A stretch of 64,000 nt of DNA from NCBI GenBank assembly GCA_003569365.1, contig BGOS01000023.1, positions 186,001-250,000 of the forward strand, written 5' to 3'. Below the pieces are notes generated by a model. The model ran no database searches and was not told the origin of the DNA. It was given only the letters and a program-made list of their open reading frames with translations. The DNA is from Anaerolineaceae bacterium (lineage in GTDB: Bacteria; Chloroflexota; Anaerolineae; Anaerolineales; UBA11657). Numbering within the stretch: the first letter of the stretch is position 1; every line of letters starts with the position of its first letter. This document shows, piece by piece, positions 8,893 to 16,588 of this stretch. The translations under genes were made by a program, and so were the position numbers.

Positions 8893-9468
8893 TTAAGCGG
8901 GTGCCGATAATTCGTGAGCGAGTGCCCGCAAAGCAATGGCTCTGCCGGGCGTACCCTCCGTTACGGCGCGGCTGGCTGCCAGCTCCAATAGTGGCGGCAA
9001 GGAGCGCAATACATCCGCGTAGCGCGTGCGCACCTCGCTGGATGGGTCGGTGCCTTGCAGCACACGCTGCATTACATGTTGCGCCTGTTCAGCGCTGAGC
9101 GGCTGCGGCTTGTTGTCGTGGCCAGGCTCAGCTATCGGGCAAATCCGCTCAAACAGGGTCCGGGCATTATGCGGCAAGCCGGATTCTTGCAGCCAGTCTT
9201 CCGGGGCGTTGTGCTCTGCAGACAGCTCGGCCATGCGCAGCCGGGCGCCGACTTGTGCTCCAAGCCGCTGCGCAAGCAGATAGCTGGCATGGGCGCATGC
9301 ACCAGCGCCACCGGCAAGGTAGCAGTCTCCCAAAAGTACAAGCGCATCCGTGTCTTCGGGAATTGTGGCTAAATAGTCAAGCAGGCTGCCGATTGCTGCC
9401 GGCGGATCGCCAGCATCAAGGCTGGCTTGCGCCTGTGTGCGCCAGCGGGTCTGCGGTGTGGGTGGCAT
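8893..9468 (-). CDS. TPR-like hypothetical protein
   Basis: This 191-residue soluble protein has an N-terminal half that reads as paired amphipathic helices (ASLDAGDPPAAIGSLLDYLATIPEDTDALVLLGDCYLAGG), the wording of tetratricopeptide-like repeats. The C-terminal half is also helical but not repetitive. No catalytic motif, signal peptide or membrane segment is visible. It is a single-gene unit with a good terminator. TPR-like proteins usually act as protein-binding scaffolds; no partner can be named from the neighbours (tRNA genes upstream, surface proteins downstream). Confidence 0.65.
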   Translation of the reverse strand: MPPTPQTRWRTQAQASLDAGDPPAAIGSLLDYLATIPEDTDALVLLGDCYLAGGAGACAHASYLLAQRLGAQVGARLRMAELSAEHNAPEDWLQESGLPHNARTLFERICPIAEPGHDNKPQPLSAEQAQHVMQRVLQGTDPSSEVRTRYADVLRSLPPLLELAASRAVTEGTPGRAIALRALAHELSAPA

Positions 9469-9785
9469 TCGGCGTTTGTCCTAACCACCAATCTACGTTG
9501 TGCGGGCCGGTGTGCCCATAAAGTGCGGCTAAATAATGAGGCTGCGCGCTCGTACAGTTCGCGCAAATTTTGCCGCATGTTTCGCGGCGGGTTGCTAACG
9601 CGGCTTTTGGTGTGCGGGTTGCTTGTGCCATGCGGGACTCGCAACCGGCTGCGGGCCGGCAGGCGGGCTGCTGCTGGCGGTTTGGGTGCGGCGGGTGCGG
9701 GCCCTAAGTTGCCCGGCGCACTCCGGTGCGCTGCGCGCATCCAATTTATCAGAAGTTTATCGGGAGCATTCCTAATGAAGCAAAG
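9469..9785. other. Non-coding gap before the tRNA pair
   Basis: I see no convincing gene here. Open frames crossing it run antisense or through the tRNA genes. It should carry the promoter of the minus-strand 191-aa gene, but no clear -35/-10 pair stands out. Confidence 0.5.
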
Positions 9786-9857
9786 TGGCGGGGGAGAGAG
9801 TCGAACTCTCGACCAAGGGCTTATGAGTCCCCTGCTCTGCCACTGAGCTACCCCGCC
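9786..9857 (-). tRNA. tRNA with CAT anticodon (elongator Met or lysidine-type Ile2)
   Basis: Reverse strand folds as a cloverleaf: acceptor GGCGGGG/CCCCGCC, D-stem GCTC/GAGC, anticodon loop CTCATAA, T-stem GAGAG/CTCTC with a TTCGACT loop, and discriminator A. CCA is not encoded. The anticodon stem does not have the initiator's three G-C pairs next to the loop, so this is not the initiator. The GGACTCATAA and CTTGGTCG wording resembles both elongator tRNA-Met and tRNA-Ile2 (CAU read as AUA after lysidine modification); I cannot decide between them by eye. Confidence 0.9.
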
Positions 9858-9924
9858 GAGCGACTGCGCAGGCCATAAACGACCAGTCAGTAGGGCGGGT
9901 TGCACACTACTGACTGATGCAAGG

Positions 9925-9997
9925 TAGCGGGGGCAGGATTCGAACCTGCGACCTTCGGGTTATGAGCCCGACGAGCTGACCACTGCTCCACCCCGCA
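9925..9997 (-). tRNA. Initiator tRNA-fMet (CAT)
   Basis: Reverse strand: acceptor (T)GCGGGG/CCCCGC(T) with an unpaired 1:72 position, anticodon arm TCGGG-CTCATAA-CCCGA with three consecutive G-C pairs above the loop, and T-arm GCAGG-TTCGAAT-CCTGC. The mismatched first acceptor pair and the GGG/CCC anticodon stem are the classical identity elements of initiator tRNA. It lies 67 nt upstream of the other CAT tRNA on the same strand, so both are probably cotranscribed. Confidence 0.93.
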
Positions 9998-10106
9998 ACG
10001 GGTAACGCGCACTTGTTCTGCGCGTCACAAGAATAGCACAGCGCACGGGCAGCGTCAAGTTTTCCGCGTTTTTTGGCGGGCTGCGTGTTATGATTCATAC
10101 GCCAAT

Positions 10107-10904
10107 ATGTTTCCCAACCACTATGCGGTCTCCCTGCCGGTGTTCTCCGGCCCAATGGACCTGCTGCTTCATCTCATTGAGCGCGAGGAACTGGACATAA
10201 CGCGCGTGGCGCTGGCGCAAGTGACCGACCAGTACCTGGCTTATGTGCGCCAGCTGGAGCAGCGCCAGATTGCGGACCTGGCGGAGTTTTTGATTATTGC
10301 GGCGCGGCTGCTGCTCATCAAGAGTGAAGCACTGCTGCCGCGCCCGCCTGTCCGGCAGCCGGAGGAGCTGGACCCCGCCGAGGAACTTGCGCGGCAGCTG
10401 CGCGAGTACAAGCGCTTCAAGGATGCGAGCGGATTTTTGCTGCAATGCCAGCAGGCCGGGCGCCAGACTTTTGTGCGCATGGCCAAACCGCCAAAGGTGG
10501 AGCCGCGCCTGGACTTGTCCAAGCTTAGCCCCGCCGACTTGCTGCGCGCAATGTTACGCGTGCTCACCCAGCCGCGCACGGATCAGCAGCCGGTAACCAG
10601 CGTGCTGCCGCGTCCGCGCTTCTTGGTAAGGGACAAAATTGCCCACATTGCCCGCATTTTAGGCAATTCGCTCAGCACCAAGTTTTTCAATTTGCTGCGT
10701 GTCGGCCAGCCGCGGGCGGAAGTTGTGGCTACCTTTCTGGCAGTGCTGGAGCTGGTGCGCCGCCACATGGTGCATGCCACGCAGCCTGAACCATTCGGCG
10801 ATATTGATATTGAGCGCGCGCCTGCGTGGCAAATGGATAAAGTGTCCGGGCTTGAGTCTGAATTGGATGAAGGCGGCCCGCCGACGCTGCAGCCCGCGGG
10901 TTAA
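10107..10904 (+). CDS. scpA: Segregation and condensation protein A
   Basis: This 265-residue kleisin subunit of the bacterial SMC complex bridges SMC heads, together with ScpB, to condense and segregate chromosomes. The N-terminus (VSLPVFSGPMDLLLHLIEREELDITRVALAQVTDQYL) is the conserved ScpA SMC-neck-binding helix bundle. A C-terminal winged-helix segment lies around residues 190-245. A TATGAT hexamer lies 13 nt before the ATG, with almost no room for a ribosome-binding site. It precedes selD by 16 nt. Its partner scpB is in this window but far away (56625-57254) rather than adjacent as in many genomes. Confidence 0.93.
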   Translation: MFPNHYAVSLPVFSGPMDLLLHLIEREELDITRVALAQVTDQYLAYVRQLEQRQIADLAEFLIIAARLLLIKSEALLPRPPVRQPEELDPAEELARQLREYKRFKDASGFLLQCQQAGRQTFVRMAKPPKVEPRLDLSKLSPADLLRAMLRVLTQPRTDQQPVTSVLPRPRFLVRDKIAHIARILGNSLSTKFFNLLRVGQPRAEVVATFLAVLELVRRHMVHATQPEPFGDIDIERAPAWQMDKVSGLESELDEGGPPTLQPAG

Positions 10905-10920
10905 TTTGGAGACCAACTGA

Positions 10921-12009
10921 ATGCCCGGCGCCAGCCCTGACGCGCAGCTCAACGGCGGCAAGCGCATCCGCCTTACTACGCTGGCCACATGCGCGGGCTG
11001 AGCATCTAAATTGGATCCCCGCGTGCTCGGGGATGTAGTTGGTTCGCTCGCAAATATTTTTGGCGCTGCGGACTTTCCGCAGTTGCTGGCTGGCATCGCG
11101 CAGCCAGACGATGCCGCGGTTTACCAGTTAGATGAAGAACGCGCGGTGATAGCCACTGCGGATTTCTTTCCGCCCGTAGTGGACGACGCGTTCGACTTTG
11201 GCGCGGTGGCTGCTGCCAATGCGCTCTCGGATATTTATGCGATGGGCGGGGATCCGCTATTTGCGCTGAACCTGCTGTGCTGGCCGGGCGATCAACCCGG
11301 CGAGTTGCTGGCGGAGATCCTGCGCGGCGGCGCTGAGAAGGTACGCGAAGCCGGCGCGGTGCTTGCAGGCGGCCACTCGGTTGCGGACCAGGAGCCCAAG
11401 TTTGGCCTGGTGGTGATCGGCCTCGCGCACCCCAAAAAAATATGGACCAAGGGCGGGGCGCAGCCCGGCGATGAACTGGTGCTCACAAAGCCGCTGGGCA
11501 GCGGCACCATCACCACTGCACTCAAGGAAGGTGCAGCGAGCGCAGCGCATGTAGCCGCATGTGTGGCTGTGATGGCACAACTGAACCGCAAGGCAATGCT
11601 GGCGGGGCGAAGCCTGGCAGGCGCGCTGCATGCGGCAACGGACATTACCGGCTTTGGTTTGATTGGGCACGCACACGAGATGGCTGCCCAATCTAGTACC
11701 AGCTTCAACCTGCGGTGGGCGGCGCTGCCGTGGTTGGATGGCGCACAGGAGTATGCGCGCGCCCATATTTTCCCCGGCGGCACGACGCGCAATATTGATT
11801 TTTACAGCCAGTGGCTGGATGGCGGCGATGGCATTGCGCCGTGGCAGCAGCAATTGCTGTTTGACCCACAGACATCGGGCGGCCTCTTAATGGCAGTGGC
11901 GCCCGCAGCGCTGGCCGGCCTGCTGCACGAACTGGAGGCCAGCGGGCAGTTCCATGCGCATATTGGAAGCGTGTCTGCTGCTGGCGCTGGACGCATCCGT
12001 CTCATCTAA
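10921..12009 (+). CDS. selD: Selenophosphate synthetase SelD containing selenocysteine (in-frame TGA)
   Basis: SelD makes selenophosphate from selenide and ATP for selenocysteine and selenouridine synthesis. Reading from the ATG at 10921 (GGAG 8 nt upstream) gives 362 residues with one in-frame TGA at codon 27 (10999-11001). The context is RIRLTTLATCAG-U-ASKLDPRVL, exactly where the family has its catalytic Cys or Sec, followed by the conserved Lys three residues on. An ORF that stops at TGA would start only at the TTG at 11011 and lose the active site. Downstream, TTDFF-like ATADFFPPVVDDAFDFG and AGGHS motifs are intact. A SECIS-type hairpin follows the TGA. SelA, SelB and tRNA-Sec are not in the window but are predicted in this genome. 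Confidence 0.93.
11015..11034 (+). promoter_or_regulatory. Bacterial SECIS hairpin inside selD
   Basis: Thirteen nt after the UGA, ATCCCCG and CGGGGAT form a perfect 7-bp stem with a 6-nt loop CGTGCT. The loop has a G at 11023, 22 nt after the UGA. This fits the general bacterial SECIS plan (short apical stem with a G at the start of the loop, about 16-37 nt past UGA) that recruits SelB. The hairpin lies within coding sequence (LDPRVLG), as is usual in bacteria. Confidence 0.8.
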
Positions 12010-12034
12010 GTAAGCGGCGTCTCTCTAACCAAAA

Positions 12035-12064
12035 ACGCCCCCCGTGCCTGAGGCACAGGGGGCG
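12035..12064 (-). terminator. Terminator of the pentapeptide-repeat gene (convergent with selD)
   Basis: The stem (ACGCCCCC plus GTGCC paired with GGCAC plus GGGGGCGT) is followed on the minus strand by TTTTTGG. The T-tract lies on the minus side, so it serves the gene ending at 12095; selD may end here too. Confidence 0.85.
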
Positions 12065-12094
12065 TCAATATCAATCGCAGGGCAGGTGTGCCGT

Positions 12095-13468
12095 TTACTC
12101 GGTACTGATTGAGCCGTCTGGCATCGTCGCGTCAATCAGCGACTCGACGCCGACGAATGTTTTCGCGTCCACTTTTGCACCTTCCAGATTTGCGCCGGTC
12201 AGGTTTGCGCGCGTCAGGACAGCACCGCGCAGGTCCGCTTCGCGCAAGTCTGCACCGCGCAGGTTGGCGCCGGTGAGCTGCGCTTTGGCAAGGATCGTGC
12301 GGCGCAAATCCACACCGAAAAGCTGGGCACTGCGCAGCTCAGCTTTGCTGAAGTTTGCGCCAGCCAAATTGGCTTGATTCAAATTGGCACTGTTTAGGAG
12401 TGCGCCCACCGCGCTGGCGCCTTGCATGCGGGCGCTGCGCAGGTCGGCATATTGCATGTTCGCGCCGTCCAGTACAGTATTGCCGCTTGCATCTACTTTC
12501 TTGGTGCCCACCATATCGGACCAGGAAAGATTGGCACGCAGCAAAATCGCACCAGTTAGGTTTGCGCCACTCAGGATCGCCCAGCTGAGGTCTGCTTCCG
12601 TGAGATTAGCCTTGGTGAGGTTCGCACCGGTCAAGTTCGCCCACGGCAGGTGGGCTTCCACCAGGCGCGCACCAGCGAAGTTTGCACCTGCTATGTCTGC
12701 GTCCCCAAGGTCTGCCATCTGAAAGTCAGCTTTGGTAAAGTTGGCTTCATTTGCCTTGATTTCGACCAGCGAAGCCCGGTTAAAATCGGCGCCTGCGAAG
12801 TTGGCCCGCGGCGCATCAGAAAAGTCTAAAACTGCTGAGGACAGATCCGCGCCCGAAAAATCTGTATCGCTTAGCTGGGCGTGGCTGAGGTTGGCGCGGC
12901 TCAAATCAGTTTTGCGCAGTTTGGCACCCGTAAAATTCACATGGCTGCAATCCGAGCTGCTCATGCGCGCGGCATCCAAATTGGATTTGGTCAGGTCGGA
13001 ATGGCTCAAATCAGTGCCGGTCAAATCGCTTTTGGTGAGCAGTGCCTTGGATAGATGCATGCCGGTGAGGCTGGACTTGCTCATGCTTGCCTCGGTCAAG
13101 TCCGCGCCCTTAAGTTGCGCGCCCGCCAGATCTGACTCGGAGAAGACGGCGCGTTTCAGGCGTGCCTCCACCATATTTGCCATGCGCAAATTGCAGCGGT
13201 AAGCGTTGACGTATTCCATGTTGACTTTTCCAAGGTTTGCCTGGAAAAGATTTACGCCACCCAGCTTGGCCTGTGTCAGGTTTGCGCCAGCCAGATTTAC
13301 GTTCGACAAATTACAGCTGCGCAGGTTAACACCGCGCAATGCCTGCCCGGGCTCAAAGCGAAAGCGGTTTGTGCGCTGGCCGGCGGGGTCCCGGACTGGG
13401 CCGCCCGGCAGCACAATAACAAGGCCGCTTTCCGGCTGCAGTGTTGAGGGCAGAGATGTAGTTGACAT
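12095..13468 (-). CDS. Long pentapeptide-repeat protein
   Basis: The product is 457 residues, of which about 50-440 are nearly unbroken A(N/D)LXX pentapeptides (GANLTQAKLGGVNLFQANLGKVN and so on). These fold as a right-handed quadrilateral beta-helix. The first 50 residues are a non-repeat cap, and the last 20 (VGVESLIDATMPDGSISTE) form a C-terminal cap. No signal peptide or membrane segment is seen, so it is probably cytoplasmic. Short pentapeptide proteins of the Qnr/MfpA type mimic DNA and protect gyrase, but this one is more than twice as long and lacks a known partner gene, so its function is open. It is monocistronic with a good terminator. Confidence 0.85.
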   Translation of the reverse strand: MSTTSLPSTLQPESGLVIVLPGGPVRDPAGQRTNRFRFEPGQALRGVNLRSCNLSNVNLAGANLTQAKLGGVNLFQANLGKVNMEYVNAYRCNLRMANMVEARLKRAVFSESDLAGAQLKGADLTEASMSKSSLTGMHLSKALLTKSDLTGTDLSHSDLTKSNLDAARMSSSDCSHVNFTGAKLRKTDLSRANLSHAQLSDTDFSGADLSSAVLDFSDAPRANFAGADFNRASLVEIKANEANFTKADFQMADLGDADIAGANFAGARLVEAHLPWANLTGANLTKANLTEADLSWAILSGANLTGAILLRANLSWSDMVGTKKVDASGNTVLDGANMQYADLRSARMQGASAVGALLNSANLNQANLAGANFSKAELRSAQLFGVDLRRTILAKAQLTGANLRGADLREADLRGAVLTRANLTGANLEGAKVDAKTFVGVESLIDATMPDGSISTE

Positions 13469-14108
13469 TTTGTGTGATGCTCCGGTTGAAACTGGTGTTT
13501 GCCCTGCTTGTGGTATCGGCAGCGCCGTGGCGCTCCCGCAACCCCGCCCGGGTACTTTATCCGATGTTTATCCGGCTGAATATTGGAGTGCTGCGGGCAA
13601 TTAATTTTGGCGAGCGGCGTTCGCCAGTGGCGGGCAGCCAATATAGTCCGCGAGCCACCAGCTGGTAGTCGGGGCAGTGTGCTTCGGTGTTAACCGCCGC
13701 TGGCGACTGCCAAACTCGATTTCAGCCAAGCTTGGTCAATCTACTTTTGGGCGTGGCGGCGCCGGGCAGAACTATGCGGATCACTGTCCTTGATCCAAGC
13801 GTGTAGCGCAGCTGCTCGCGAAGCACTGGCCTCAGTTCCAATCTGCGGTGCATCCAAGTCGTGGCCATAGTTCCATTTTTATCCCCGGCCAAAGCGAATG
13901 ATCGTGCGCCTCAGGCCGAGTTCAGCCAGCCTAAGGCGAGATTTGAACGCGCCAAACCGCCTGAAATTATGGAGTTTTACGCCGGGAACGGCGCAGTTGG
14001 TGAGTTGCTGAAAAATGCCGGACGGTGCCCGTAGTTAGGCAGTCAGGCCGGCGTGGCGTGTAATGCCAGCGTGTTGAATGGGCTGGCTGAAAAACCTGTG
14101 AAGCTTTT
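13469..14108. other. 640-nt gap with no convincing gene
   Basis: The only readable piece is an open + frame of about 75 codons (roughly 13800-14035) that ends FERAKPPEIMEFYAGNGAVGELLKNAG and stops. It lacks a plausible ATG, ribosome-binding site or family resemblance, so it may be a gene remnant or chance. The left end should hold the promoter of the pentapeptide-repeat gene. Confidence 0.4.
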
Positions 14109-14435
14109 TTAGAACAAGCCCCATTCTCCGCCAGCGCCCTCTTCCATCATTTCCGGGCTCCACATCTCAATTCCCATTTCCACGGTGGCGGTGAGGCCGG
14201 TCACTTCGTGGGACTTTTGGCGCGTGCTTTCCAAAATGGCCGGACTGTACGGACAGAAGGGCGTGGTCATAATCATCATAATGTGTACGCCTTCGGGTTG
14301 GATCTCGGCAGTGCGCACGAGCCCGAGCTCGACGATGCTCATGCCGATTTCGGGATCCATTACTTCGCGCAAGCCTTCGCGCAGCGCAACTAATTGTGGA
14401 TCAGTGGTCAAATAAAATTCGGGACGCTCGGTCAT
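14109..14435 (-). CDS. MIP18/DUF59-family iron-sulfur assembly protein (SufT-like)
   Basis: This 108-residue protein, starting at the ATG at 14435, shows the MIP18 fold wording: LREGLREVMDPEIGMSIVELGLV near the N-terminus, then MTTPFCPYSPAI with the conserved cysteine. Family members (SufT, PaaD, MIP18, and ApbC/Mrp fusions) help mature Fe-S proteins. It ends EWGLF. The gene stands alone and is transcribed away from the J-domain gene; the SUF operon lies 2 kb to the right on the other strand. Upstream in-frame codons to 14540 are ignored because they would overlap the divergent promoter region. Confidence 0.8.
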   Translation of the reverse strand: MTERPEFYLTTDPQLVALREGLREVMDPEIGMSIVELGLVRTAEIQPEGVHIMMIMTTPFCPYSPAILESTRQKSHEVTGLTATVEMGIEMWSPEMMEEGAGGEWGLF

Positions 14436-14532
14436 AATTTTTTCTCGCTTGCAGAAAGTATAGCAGTGCACTGCAAGCGCGTCAATTTTCCGGTGCCTGA
14501 TGTACACTTGCCGCACCTGCAGTTTGCGCAGC

Positions 14533-15327
14533 ATGGCCATGCCTGAAGATTTGGACGGCGACCCCTACGAAATTCTAAATATTGCGTCCAACACCGAGCC
14601 GCAAGTGATTGAAGCGGTGTATCGGATGTTTGTGGCGCGCTACCACCCCAGCGTGCGGCCGGATGCACACGCTGCGGGGCAGCTGCGCCTGGCGCAGTGG
14701 GCTTACCAGTTATTGCGCGATCCCGCGCGCCGCCAAGCCTATGATGCCGCCCGCAGCGGCGACAGTGCCGGCTTGCCGGAGCCGGTGGAGCATCCCAGCA
14801 CCCGCCGCCAATGGATCAAGCATGTGTTGACGGCTGGCGCAGCTGTGTTGTTTTCGGGCATGCTGGCATTGGTGGTATTCGCGCTCTATTTTGTTGGCGC
14901 ACTGGAGTTTTCCCCCGGCGCCGGAGCGGCACCGGCGCAGCCGCCCGCTGTTGCCACGGCGCGCCCGCTAGTGCTTGCCGCAGCCGCCCTGACGCTCCAA
15001 GCCTCCGCCGGGCTGCCCACGCCAACCGCCACTACTCCGGCAATTCCCACCGAAACACCCACGCCAATTCCGTCACCGTTGGCGGCTTGTGTTAGCTCAC
15101 CATCTATCAATGTGCGCTCCGGTCCGGGTGCCGATTTTGCCGCGCTGGCTTATTTGATGCGCAGCGATTGTATGAAGCTGATCGGACGCAATGCGGCGGC
15201 CAGCTGGGTGCAAATCACGGACGCCAGCAAGGTGGAAGCTGAGGGCGGGTGGGTGGCGCTTGCCGGCTTGAAACCTGATGGAGACCCTGGCCTGCTGCCT
15301 GTGGTGCTGGTGGAAACTGTTCCATAG
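14533..15327 (+). CDS. Membrane protein with atypical J-domain and extracytoplasmic SH3b-like domain
   Basis: The product is about 264 residues. Residues about 4-70 (DGDPYEILNIASNTEPQVIEAVYRMFVARYHPSVRP, then LAQWAYQLLRDPARRQAYD) align with a DnaJ J-domain, but the DnaK-activating HPD triad reads HPS. A single membrane helix follows (LTAGAAVLFSGMLALVVFALYFV). After that come a Pro/Thr-rich linker and an SH3b-like domain (SINVRSGPGADFAALAYL, then WVQI and GWVAL), which would be outside the cell and may bind cell wall. Start codons at 14500, 14533 and 14539 are all possible. The mix of a degenerate J-domain and SH3b suggests a non-chaperone, structural or signalling role. Confidence 0.75.
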   Translation: MAMPEDLDGDPYEILNIASNTEPQVIEAVYRMFVARYHPSVRPDAHAAGQLRLAQWAYQLLRDPARRQAYDAARSGDSAGLPEPVEHPSTRRQWIKHVLTAGAAVLFSGMLALVVFALYFVGALEFSPGAGAAPAQPPAVATARPLVLAAAALTLQASAGLPTPTATTPAIPTETPTPIPSPLAACVSSPSINVRSGPGADFAALAYLMRSDCMKLIGRNAAASWVQITDASKVEAEGGWVALAGLKPDGDPGLLPVVLVETVP

Positions 15328-15384
15328 CGGTGGCGTATCAGTGCCGGCCGGCGTTTGACGGGCTGGTGCGGCGTGTGCCTGCAC

Positions 15385-15390
15385 TATAAT
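15385..15390 (+). promoter_or_regulatory. Perfect -10 box giving a leaderless start
   Basis: TATAAT ends 6 nt before the ATG at 15397, so transcription would begin at or next to the start codon. No Shine-Dalgarno sequence fits between them. A TTGACG at 15355 is too far (24 nt) to be a standard -35. Confidence 0.5.
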
Positions 15391-15396
15391 TCGGCC

Positions 15397-15606
15397 ATGG
15401 TCAACGCAGCTGGAGGCGCACTTTTAGCAATCGGCGGACTCAGCTTTTTCTATTTCGCCTTGTGGCACCACTCCATCGCCACAACCTATTCAACTTGGAG
15501 CGGAGCGTTGCAGACCGCGTGGGTGGCTGAACTGATATCACTCGCTGTGGCCACAGTTGGCGGCGCGTTGCTGGGCTATCGCAAGGACGGGCGCGGAGGA
15601 AAGTAA
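15397..15606 (+). CDS. Small two-helix membrane protein
   Basis: This 69-residue protein has two hydrophobic segments (AAGGALLAIGGLSFFYFALW and AELISLAVATVGGALLGY) joined by a short polar loop (HHSIATTYSTWSG), and a basic tail RKDGRGGK. The ATG at 15397 is preferred over 15355 because a -10 box abuts it and the first helix then starts at residue 4. The family is not recognised. It follows the J-domain/SH3b gene by 69 nt and could be a separate transcript. Confidence 0.6.
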   Translation: MVNAAGGALLAIGGLSFFYFALWHHSIATTYSTWSGALQTAWVAELISLAVATVGGALLGYRKDGRGGK

Positions 15607-15623
15607 GTTCGGTAGAAAATAAA

Positions 15624-15900
15624 AGCGCTCCTGCATTGCAGGAGCGCTAATCTCAAAAGTGGGCCAGAAGCACTTAGCTGGGGCTGTGCCAACGCAGGGC
15701 TAATTTCAGCAGGTTCTAGAATGTGTCCGCTCCAATAACCCTGGCCCAAACCAGTTATAGAAGTGCGGGCACTCCCGCCGACGAAAGGGACGCCGGGCGC
15801 AGGTTGACCCTTCACAGGATGCCTGCGCCCGACCGCAGCCCCTACGCTGTAATCAAATTATCGGCAGGACGCCGTGGATCTTAAGGGTGCCCGGGGCAGA
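15624..15900 (-). ncRNA. Candidate structured RNA with 3' terminator (or structured 3' UTR)
   Basis: The gap between two convergent genes is unusually rich in pairing. On the minus strand these are: GGGCGCAGG/CCTGCGCCC (15795-15830, 9 bp); CGGG-AGTG-CCCG (about 15765-15780); ATAACTGG/CCAGGGTTAT (about 15733-15757); a long-range GGGGCTG/CAGCCCC pair (15836-15842 with 15680-15686); and GGGCCAG/CTGGCCC (15661-15667 with 15741-15747), which is an alternative to some of these. The segment ends in an 11-12-bp hairpin (15624-15648) followed by TTTTATTTT on the minus strand, a clear terminator. I could not match it to 6S, SRP, tmRNA or RNase P signatures. It may equally be the long 3' UTR of the 141-aa gene. 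Confidence 0.35.
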
Positions 15901-15910
15901 AAATCAAAGG

Positions 15911-16336
15911 TTAATCGCCAAAAAGCCGGCGCCACCAGGGTCGCCGGACCCAAGTCTCCACATTTTCGAGGCGCTTGTCGATGTTGTCGAGCTGCGCCAG
16001 CTTGCTAGTGAGAATACTTGTGGTTTGGCTTAGGCTGTTGGTGGCCTCATACGCGCGCTGCGCAGTCCGGACCAAGCCGTCAATTTTTACATCCGAATCT
16101 TGCTGCTTTTGCTGCAACGTTTGCAACTGCTCGTTCAGCTGGCGCAGTTCTTGATGCGACCCTTGGGCGAACTCGCGGTTGCTCGAAAGCTGCGCTTCGT
16201 CTACTGGCAGCGCAGGCGTGCCTTCCAGCGTCTGCCAAAGGTTGGATATGTTGGCAGTTGGCGGCGCTTCACGCACCGTGGTGGAAGCTTCCGGGCGGGA
16301 TAGTGGCTTGTCGTTAATAGGTGAAACAAACATCAC
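15911..16336 (-). CDS. Small coiled-coil protein of unknown function
   Basis: This 141-residue protein has a Pro/Ser-rich, probably disordered first third. Residues about 50-125 have heptad-like helix (SHQELRQLNEQLQTLQQKQQDSDVKIDGLV, then TSILTSKLAQLDNIDKRLENVETW), indicating a coiled coil. The tail RRPWWRRLFGD is basic and aromatic and could touch membrane. No signal peptide or enzyme motif is visible. It is transcribed divergently from the suf operon, sharing a roughly 200-nt intergenic region. Such proteins often organise cell-envelope or cytoskeletal complexes; this is inference only. Confidence 0.6.
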   Translation of the reverse strand: MMFVSPINDKPLSRPEASTTVREAPPTANISNLWQTLEGTPALPVDEAQLSSNREFAQGSHQELRQLNEQLQTLQQKQQDSDVKIDGLVRTAQRAYEATNSLSQTTSILTSKLAQLDNIDKRLENVETWVRRPWWRRLFGD

Positions 16337-16533
16337 TGCGTCTCAATTTATTTTTTATGTTCCGCCATATCAAGTGCAGCGAAAACTGATTCCTTAGTGC
16401 GTAGGGGGGCGAACGAGGTTTATTACCCATAGTCTAGCGCAGGAGGTTGAAAAAAGCAAGGGACTAGTTTGCGCTATTTTCCAGCACGGTGCTCTACCAG
16501 TTGGGGCAGTAACTAAGATACAAGGCTTATTAA

Positions 16534-16576
16534 TTGACATTTGGCCGCTGAAATCGTATACTCCACTAATGTGGAG
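16534..16576 (+). promoter_or_regulatory. suf operon promoter with overlapping palindrome
   Basis: TTGACA (16534-16539), a 17-nt spacer and TATACT (16557-16562) make a near-consensus sigma-70-type promoter. CTCCAC-TAAT-GTGGAG (16561-16576) is a perfect 6-bp inverted repeat that overlaps the -10 box and covers the expected +1. It is placed like a repressor operator, or it forms a hairpin at the mRNA 5' end that holds the only GGAG. An Fe-S-sensing Rrf2/SufR-type regulator would be the natural candidate, but no such gene is in the window. Confidence 0.75.
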
Positions 16577-16588
16577 AAACTTGAAAAT

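Noticed and set aside
8652-8936. Minus-strand 94-codon frame
   Set aside because: It contains the 8826-8849 terminator and overlaps the end of the 191-aa gene.
9369-9905. Minus-strand 178-codon frame
   Set aside because: It runs through the first tRNA gene and shows no domain wording.
10999-11001. TGA as a nonsense mutation making selD a pseudogene
   Set aside because: Position is the known Cys/Sec site and a SECIS-like hairpin follows; downstream frame is intact.
15649-15900. 6S, tmRNA, SRP or RNase P RNA
   Set aside because: None of their conserved sequence signatures was seen on either strand; left as unnamed candidate.
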